Source: HRBIN30 sp964534275 (lineage in GTDB: Bacteria > Desulfobacterota > Binatia > HRBIN30). From it: a stretch of DNA of 64,000 bases. The position numbers and the translations under genes are program-made. The notes beneath the pieces are model-generated. The model did not search any database, had not been told where the DNA came from, and worked only from the letters and a program-made list of their open reading frames with translations. The stretch spans positions 124,001 to 188,000 of the forward strand of contig CAZHQG010000002.1 in NCBI GenBank assembly GCA_964534275.1, written 5' to 3'. Below are positions 58,534 through 64,000 of this stretch, one piece after another. Position 1 is the first letter of the stretch, and each line of letters starts with the position of its first letter.

Positions 58534-60153
58534 GTGGTGTGGCGTAGCGGTACGTTGCAAATCGGCCGATCTCTGCAGCGCGCAGCACGAGCGTTGTGGT
58601 TGGCCGTGAGCCTGGCAACTGTCGCGGCGGGGTGCCGAAGCGGCCCCGAAGTTCGAGCGGAGTCGACGCAGGACTTGCTCTCGCGCTGCCCGATCGGGGA
58701 AGTGCGCACGGATGTTTCCTTCCCCGGCGTGAGGGAATCCGTGCGCGCGCCCCGCAAGGAAGCGTGGGAGCGTAGGTTTTCCAGTCGGGCCGAGTTCAAA
58801 GCGGCGCTGCGGGCCCGGCTGGAAGCCTGGCCAGAACGCTCTCCAGCCGCCATGCCCGACCTGCCCCGCGACCCACGTGCATTCGCCATGCAAGTGGCCC
58901 GCGACACGTGGCGCGGGTTGCGTGGTCTTCGCGACCGGCAACACGGCTTGCCCATCGATCACGTGCGGTGGCTCGGGCCGACCTTCGCGGCGGAAGATGC
59001 GGAGATCGGTGATTACACGAGCAGCTCGAATGTCGGCTTGTTTTTGCTCGCGGTGGTAGCCGCACGCGATCTTGGTTTGGAAACGCATGACAGTGCCGTG
59101 TCGCTCGTTCGCGCCCTGCTGGACACGCTGGCGCGGTTGGAGCGGTATCGTGGCTTTTTTTTCAACTACTACGATACCACCTCGCTCGAGCGGACCAGCC
59201 ACCTGATCTCGTTTGTCGATTCGTCGTGGCTCACGGCCGGCATGCTGGTTGCGCGCAACGCTTTTCCCGAACTCGCCGCCCGCATCGAAGGCTTCTTGGC
59301 TGAGGAGAACTACGCTTTGTTTTACGACCCGAGCCGGGGCCAAATGCGTCACGGCTATTATGTCGTGCCAGGTGTCTACTCGCCGTTTCACTACGGCGTT
59401 CTTTTTACCGAAGCGCGCTTGGGGAGTTTGCTGGCCATCGGCAAGGGCGACGTGCCGCGCAGTCACTGGTACGCATTGGTTCGAACCTACCCGCCGGGTT
59501 GCAAGTGGCAACGTCAGGCGCCGGTCGAGCCAAGCGTGGAGCGTAAAAACGGGTACCCAGTCTACCGCGGCTACTACCGCTGGCGAGGGATGTACTACGT
59601 GCCCTCGTGGGGTGGCAGTATGTTCGAAGCGCTCATGCCTTTGCTGCTCGTGCCAGAACACAAGCTGGCGCCCCAGGGCTGGGGAGGAAATGCTTTGGCG
59701 CACGCCATCGTGCAGCGACGGTTCGCGATGGAGAAGTGGAACCAGCCGGTTTGGGGAGCCTCGCCAAGTATGAACCCGAACGACACGGACTATCGCGAGT
59801 TTGGGGTTCCAGTTCTGGGTACACGTGGCTATCCGGGCGGCGCCGTGAGCCCGCATGCTTCAGCCCTTGCACTCGTCGTGACCCCGGACGAGGCTTTGGC
59901 GAATCTGCAGCGACTAGCGCAGCTTTATCCGATCTATGCCGACTTCGGGTTCTTCGATGCGGTCGATCCAAGTACTGGCAGCGTTGCACGCGGCTACTTG
60001 AACCTCGACCAGTCGATGATCCTGGTATCCTTGGCCAATTACCTCTTGCCTGGCGGAGTGTGGCAGTATTTCGTGAGCGACCCGCAAGTGCGTCGTGCTC
60101 TCTCGTTGTTGGCCGAAGAACGGTTGTTTTCCGCAGACGAACGCCCGCTTTGA
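58534..60153 (+). CDS. Lipoprotein with glycoamylase-like (PF10091) domain
   Basis: A 539-residue exported lipoprotein. A signal ends with the lipobox TVAAGC (about residue 33). The rest carries an (alpha/alpha)6-type glycoamylase-like domain: SSSNVGLFLLAVVAARDLG, LARLERYRGFFFNYYDT, SFVDSSWLTAGMLVARNAF, PFHYGVLFTEARLGSLLAIG and VPSWGGSMFEALMPLLLVPE. The same domain forms the C-terminus of cyclic beta-1,2-glucan synthases and of GH144/162 beta-1,2-glucanases, so a beta-glucan-processing role is likely but not proven. The start is a GTG at 58534 (another GTG one codon later). Confidence 0.85.
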   Translation: MVWRSGTLQIGRSLQRAARALWLAVSLATVAAGCRSGPEVRAESTQDLLSRCPIGEVRTDVSFPGVRESVRAPRKEAWERRFSSRAEFKAALRARLEAWPERSPAAMPDLPRDPRAFAMQVARDTWRGLRGLRDRQHGLPIDHVRWLGPTFAAEDAEIGDYTSSSNVGLFLLAVVAARDLGLETHDSAVSLVRALLDTLARLERYRGFFFNYYDTTSLERTSHLISFVDSSWLTAGMLVARNAFPELAARIEGFLAEENYALFYDPSRGQMRHGYYVVPGVYSPFHYGVLFTEARLGSLLAIGKGDVPRSHWYALVRTYPPGCKWQRQAPVEPSVERKNGYPVYRGYYRWRGMYYVPSWGGSMFEALMPLLLVPEHKLAPQGWGGNALAHAIVQRRFAMEKWNQPVWGASPSMNPNDTDYREFGVPVLGTRGYPGGAVSPHASALALVVTPDEALANLQRLAQLYPIYADFGFFDAVDPSTGSVARGYLNLDQSMILVSLANYLLPGGVWQYFVSDPQVRRALSLLAEERLFSADERPL

Positions 60154-60421
60154 CGTTCGCGTGCCCAACCGCGACCCAGTGCGCATCCGGCCGCACCGAA
60201 ATCCGGAAACGGCGCGCTCCTCGCTGTGTGCCGAGCTGGAAGGCAGAGCGACGTCGGGCCACCAGCCGATGCGGCTGCAAGCGTGACCGGACGGCCGCCG
60301 CACGTTGGCCCGGCTCCCACGTCGAAGCGTGGCCCATCCAAAAAGGAACGGGCTGGTCTTGACCGAGCACGGGCGACCCAGTAAGTGAACGTTTGTTCAC
60401 ACGACGGAAGGACGGAGAACG

Positions 60422-61558
60422 ATGCGTACGCCTATTTGCGATCGACTAGGAATCGAGCTGCCGATTTTTGCCTTCAGCCACTGCCGAGACGTGGTAGCGG
60501 AGGTGAGCAAGGCCGGCGGCTTTGGGGTGCTTGGAGCGGTGGGTTTCTCGCCGGACCAGCTCGAAGTCGAGTTGGAATGGATCGACCGGCATGTTGGGGA
60601 TCGGCCGTACGGCGTGGATATCGTGATTCCCGGAAAGTACGAGGGCCAGGGCGTCATGGATCCTGCCCAGCTCGAGGCGCAGCTCCGCGCCATGATTCCG
60701 CCGGAACATATCGCGTTTGCCGAAAAGATCCTCGAAGAGCATGGTGTACCCAAGTTGCCTCCCGGGGAGCGTCCGGTGGGCCAGTTGCTGGGCTGGACGG
60801 CAGCAACAGCCACGCCGCAGGTAGAGGTAGCGCTGCGCCACCCGAAGGTTCGTTTGATTGCGAATGCTTTAGGAACGCCTCCGCGAGAGGTGATCGACGA
60901 AATTCATCGCACCGGGCGACTGGTCGCAGCGTTGTGTGGCTCGGCAAAACACGCCCTTTCCCACAAAGAAGCCGGCGTGGACATCGTTGTGGCTCAAGGC
61001 ACGGAAGGGGGCGGGCACACGGGGGAAATTGGCAGCATCGTGCTGTGGCCCGAGGTGATCGATGCAGTGGCGCCCTTGCCCGTGTTGGCTGCCGGGGGGA
61101 TTGGCACCGGCCGGCAAATCGCGGCAGCGCTGGCGATGGGCGCACAGGGCGTGTGGACAGGCTCGTTGTGGCTCACCGTGCGTGAAGCGGACGTTCCGCC
61201 GGCGCAGATGGAGTGCTACCTGCGCGCGAGCAGCCGCGACACGGTGCGGTCCCGTTCGTTTACTGGAAAGCCCTGCCGCATGTTGCGCAATGCGTGGACC
61301 GAGGCGTGGGAACGTCCCGATGCCCCAAAGCCGTTGGGCATGCCGCTGCAATTTATGGTTACGGCAGACGCGGTTGCCCGCGGGCATCGCTATGCCGAGA
61401 AAGCCAAAGACGTGATGTTCAACCCGGTCGGGCAAATCGTCGGCCGGCTGAACACGGTGCGTAGCGTCAAAGAGGTGATCTACGACCTCGTACAGGATTA
61501 CCTCGAGGCAGTAGAGCGGCTGCAAAAGCTCTCGGCAGTGGAAGCGTCCGCAGCTTGA
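60422..61558 (+). CDS. Nitronate monooxygenase / 2-nitropropane dioxygenase family protein
   Basis: FMN-dependent TIM-barrel enzyme of the NMO family, oxidising alkyl nitronates to carbonyls and nitrite, or a related enoyl-ACP reductase-like activity; 378 residues. FMN-binding features are AQGTEGGGHTGEIGSIVLWP (about residues 194-213) and LAAGGIGTGRQIAAALAMGAQG. RTPICDRLGIELPIF is a typical start. The length and the AGGIGTG phosphate loop support NMO class I/II over FabK. ATG 60422 is about 270 bases after the glycoamylase gene. Confidence 0.9.
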   Translation: MRTPICDRLGIELPIFAFSHCRDVVAEVSKAGGFGVLGAVGFSPDQLEVELEWIDRHVGDRPYGVDIVIPGKYEGQGVMDPAQLEAQLRAMIPPEHIAFAEKILEEHGVPKLPPGERPVGQLLGWTAATATPQVEVALRHPKVRLIANALGTPPREVIDEIHRTGRLVAALCGSAKHALSHKEAGVDIVVAQGTEGGGHTGEIGSIVLWPEVIDAVAPLPVLAAGGIGTGRQIAAALAMGAQGVWTGSLWLTVREADVPPAQMECYLRASSRDTVRSRSFTGKPCRMLRNAWTEAWERPDAPKPLGMPLQFMVTADAVARGHRYAEKAKDVMFNPVGQIVGRLNTVRSVKEVIYDLVQDYLEAVERLQKLSAVEASAA

Positions 61559-61670
61559 GCGCCGGGCTCGTAGCCAGCGGAGAAACGCGGGAAACCATTT
61601 GGCAACTCGGTCCACCGGGTTGCCTCTGCGCCAGTGGGCGCATACACCTGCCGCTGCAATCCTGGCAGCC

Positions 61671-62807
61671 ATGGCAGGCGTGACCCTGAAACACGTAAGC
61701 AAGGTCTTCCCCGACGGGACGGTCGCTCTGTCGGAGATGGATTTGGAGGTAGCCGACGGCGAACTGTTGGTGATCGTTGGCCCTTCTGGCTGCGGCAAGT
61801 CGACGCTGCTGCGCATCGTTGCTGGACTCGAGGACGCGACTACCGGCGAGGTCTGGCTCGGGGACCGGATGGTGAACGATGTACCGCCGCAGCAGCGCAA
61901 CGTCGCCATGGTGTTCCAGGACTACGCACTCTACCCGTTTCTGACCGTCGAGGAAAATCTCGCCTTTCCGTTACGCATGCGCAAACTACCCCGGGCTGAG
62001 CAGCGCGAGCGGATTGCACGCGTTGCACGCATGCTCGACATCGAGCTGTTGCTGCAAAAGTATCCGCGCGAGCTCTCTGGCGGCCAGCGGCAACGAGTGG
62101 CCATGGGACGGGCGTTGGTTCGGGACCCGGCAGTGTCGCTGCTCGACGAGCCACTTTCGAACCTCGATGCCAAATTGCGCGTAAGTGTGCGGGCGGAAAT
62201 TGCCGCCATTCAGGAGCGCACGCGGACGACGATGATTTACGTCACTCACGACCAAACGGAGGCCATGACGCTGGGGCATCGGGTAGCCGTGCTCGACCGC
62301 GGGCGCCTGCAGCAAATCGCTCCTCCACGGGTCCTCTACGAGGAACCGGTCAACGCGTTCGTTGCCGGGTTCATTGGCAATCCCCCGATGAATTTGTTTC
62401 CGGCCATCGTGGAGTCACGCAACGGACAAACGTGGCTGCGGGTGGAGGGTGTCCGCCTGCTGGTCGATTCACGACGCTTGCCGCAGTCGCTTGTGGGCCC
62501 CTCGCCTGTGGTCACCGCTGGTGTGCGTGCAGAAGCCATCGAGTGCAGCACGACCGGTGGCCCCGGCTTCGAACCGGCTACGGTCGAGCACGTGGAGCAT
62601 CTCGGGCATGAATCGCTGATGTATATCCGCCTGCAGGCCGCAGCGAGCGTACGTTGGGTCGTGCGCATGCCGGGCATGCAGCAATTGCGAAAGGACTCCA
62701 CGGTGTTCGTCCGCGTCTTGCCAGAACGGTGGTACGTGTTTGCCGAGGCGCTGCCAGGCGATTACCGGCGCCCGGCTGCTGCCCAGCGTTCGAGCGCGGA
62801 CCAGTAA
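61671..62807 (+). CDS. Orphan sugar-type ABC transporter ATP-binding protein (MalK/UgpC-like)
   Basis: ATPase of an ABC importer of the MalK/UgpC (CUT1) family; 378 residues. Walker A GPSGCGKST, Q-loop AMVFQDYALYPFLTV, signature LSGGQRQRVAMGRALVRDP and Walker B LLDEPLSNLDAKLR are all intact. A C-terminal TOBE domain follows (residues about 250-370). No permease or binding-protein gene is adjacent, so its partners lie elsewhere. ATG 61671 begins family-like sequence; the longer frame from 61599 is not. Its last 46 bases overlap the convergent phosphatase gene. Confidence 0.92.
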   Translation: MAGVTLKHVSKVFPDGTVALSEMDLEVADGELLVIVGPSGCGKSTLLRIVAGLEDATTGEVWLGDRMVNDVPPQQRNVAMVFQDYALYPFLTVEENLAFPLRMRKLPRAEQRERIARVARMLDIELLLQKYPRELSGGQRQRVAMGRALVRDPAVSLLDEPLSNLDAKLRVSVRAEIAAIQERTRTTMIYVTHDQTEAMTLGHRVAVLDRGRLQQIAPPRVLYEEPVNAFVAGFIGNPPMNLFPAIVESRNGQTWLRVEGVRLLVDSRRLPQSLVGPSPVVTAGVRAEAIECSTTGGPGFEPATVEHVEHLGHESLMYIRLQAAASVRWVVRMPGMQQLRKDSTVFVRVLPERWYVFAEALPGDYRRPAAAQRSSADQ

Positions 62808-63274
62808 GGTACGCACGCGCGCCGTTCCTGAACCCATGTGCGCGCCGTGACGAGCGACATGTTCCGAGTGCGGTACACGTAAGCAATGGCAATGGAAGGC
62901 GCGCGGTTGATGCCAGCATTGCAGTGCACGTACGCGCGCTTGCCTTCCGCAGCCCGGTCGCAAAGCCATTCGAGAGCGGGTTCGATGGCTTCGAGCAAGC
63001 TTTCGTGGGAACCGTCGACGATGGGAATGCGATGAAAATCGATCCCGCGCACGGCACACGCACGTTGCAAGCTAGCGAGAGAAATATTTTTGGCAGCCAA
63101 GTCGGCGTCGTCCTGCAGGTTCAAAATGGCCCCAACGCGGAGCGTTTCGGCAAGCCACGGCACGTCATCTGGCACCAGATATTCGCCTACCAAAAGTTCC
63201 GGAAGAATTTCCGTGCAAGACGGTTTTGGAGTTGGGCGCGCTGGCGAACCCCATGCTCGCAGCCAGTAGGACAT
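62762..63274 (-). CDS. Dual-specificity/tyrosine phosphatase-like protein
   Basis: A 170-residue cysteine-based phosphatase. The P-loop HCNAGINRAPS holds the nucleophile Cys118 and Arg124. Asp87 in IVDGSHESL is the likely general acid. The N-terminal TEILPELLVGEYLVPDD is typical of dual-specificity phosphatases. Substrate unknown; similar bacterial proteins act on phospholipids, glycans or phosphotyrosine. It overlaps the 3' end of the ABC ATPase gene by 46 bases on the opposite strand. Confidence 0.88.
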   Translation of the reverse strand: MSYWLRAWGSPARPTPKPSCTEILPELLVGEYLVPDDVPWLAETLRVGAILNLQDDADLAAKNISLASLQRACAVRGIDFHRIPIVDGSHESLLEAIEPALEWLCDRAAEGKRAYVHCNAGINRAPSIAIAYVYRTRNMSLVTARTWVQERRACVPYWSALERWAAAGRR

Positions 63275-63523
63275 CGTGGCGAGGGCGTGTACGCAAGCGT
63301 ACTCGTTTTCTCAAGTTCCCCGGGGAGTCCTGTGTTTTGCGATCGAGAACGGCCAGATGTGCTTGGGAGGTTGGCCACATGTCTCGTCGGGCCGACGTGC
63401 GCCTCGAACAATCGTTGCACCATAGGAGAACGCGAGCTGCGGATGCGGCATTACGAGTGTTGGACGCTTTTGACTTTTGCCTGGCAAGCCACGTAAATTG
63501 AGGCGCCTTGGGAAGGAGGTCGC

Positions 63524-63937
63524 ATGGGAAACGTGCGTGGAATGACGATTGGAGTTGCGGCTTTGTTGTGTGTACTGGCCGATCCCGCGATGGCGCAGCG
63601 TGGGCGGGTGACCAGTGCGCAAGAAATCGCCTCGGTGTTGACCGTTCGCGACGTGCGCGTAGAGGGTGACGTGGTGCGTGCTACGTTGGTCAACCATGCG
63701 CCACGCCGGCTGGCGGATGTGCGCTTGCTGATTCGACATGCATGGCTGTGGAACAACGAGCGGAACCCGGGAACGGACAATCCCGGGCGTACCGACACGT
63801 ACGTTCTTCCCGCGGAAATTCCAGCGGGAGGCACCTACAATTTGGAATACAAGATCGTTCCGCCACTGCCGCGCCGCAGCGATGGCCGGTTTGTGACGAC
63901 CGTGGAAGTCATCAGCTTTACCGAGGTGGGCTTCTGA
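63524..63937 (+). CDS. Small secreted protein of unknown function
   Basis: A 137-residue exported protein. A signal peptide (about 1-24, ending AMAQ) is followed by a beta-rich domain (VRDVRVEGDVVRATLVNH, RLADVRLLIRHAWLWNNE, PAGGTYNLEYKIVPPLP) resembling FxLYD/DUF3426-like immunoglobulin-like domains. Its role is unknown. A strong GGAAGGAGG site precedes ATG 63524. No neighbour gives a clue; the window ends 63 bases later. Confidence 0.75.
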   Translation: MGNVRGMTIGVAALLCVLADPAMAQRGRVTSAQEIASVLTVRDVRVEGDVVRATLVNHAPRRLADVRLLIRHAWLWNNERNPGTDNPGRTDTYVLPAEIPAGGTYNLEYKIVPPLPRRSDGRFVTTVEVISFTEVGF

Positions 63938-64000
63938 CTGGAGGGATGGAAGCGCGCAGAGGCCCGACCGCAACTGTAGCCGAGCGGCCGCGCATCGGGA

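Overview
The window is 64 kb of high-GC, gene-dense chromosomal DNA from a Gram-negative, aerobically respiring bacterium. It contains outer-membrane and lipoprotein genes, a soluble lytic transglycosylase and NagZ. The gene content fits a Binatota or former deltaproteobacterial (Myxococcota/Desulfobacterota-like) lineage: an alternative complex III plus A2-type caa3 oxidase operon, several acyl-CoA, thiolase-like and CoA-transferase genes, secreted Cys-rich repeat proteins with a MYXO-CTERM-like tail, and phosphoketolase beside formate-THF ligase. This placement is inferred from gene content only. No rRNA, tRNA, phage, insertion sequence or CRISPR array was found.

Layout. 1-10138: one respiratory operon, actB(partial)-actC-actD-actE-actF-orf-sco-coxB-coxA-coxC-coxD, most genes overlapping by a few bases. 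It encodes a quinol:electron acceptor complex coupled to an oxygen-reducing caa3 oxidase. 10281-12813: a class III CoA transferase converging on a CCA-adding/poly(A) polymerase-family enzyme. 12938-15706: a 922-residue secreted beta-propeller/Cys-repeat protein. 16009-20346: a TetR regulator preceded by a perfect 10-bp inverted repeat, then a Baeyer-Villiger-type monooxygenase, a decayed enoyl-CoA hydratase and a thiolase-like protein, apparently a catabolic operon. 20620-23569: a secreted unknown, rppH, fur and a small unknown. 23668-27749: phosphoketolase and formate-THF ligase. 27779-31371: a minus-strand run of Rieske ferredoxin, nagZ, SDR, yjbQ-like and pyrF. 31530-41298: housekeeping genes (marR-type, slt, maf, yggS, proC, ggt, class II aldolase, DUF255 protein).

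41792-43450 is a natural fusion of a DUF35 zinc-ribbon/OB protein to a thiolase-like retro-aldolase. 43583-45888 holds a PF03706 membrane protein, an OB/coiled-coil exported protein and two tiny proteins. 45971-47744 carries a beta-helix lipoprotein and a hotdog thioesterase. 47966-52784 is a leucine operon (leuA-leuB-usg-truA) with a complete transcription attenuator: a leucine-rich leader peptide, mutually exclusive 1:2, 2:3 and 3:4 pairings, and an intrinsic terminator. 52812-55361 holds an outer-membrane beta-barrel protein and a repetitive coiled-coil protein with a nuclease-like end. 55811-63937 holds recN-nadK, a glycoamylase-domain lipoprotein, a nitronate monooxygenase-family enzyme, an orphan ABC ATPase, a dual-specificity phosphatase and a small secreted protein.

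The most notable observations are the leu attenuator, the TetR palindrome with the start-codon revision it suggests, the crotonase pseudogene, the catalytically dead ASADH homologue in the leu operon, the DUF35-thiolase fusion, and the isolated type I-E-like repeat beside the coiled-coil gene.
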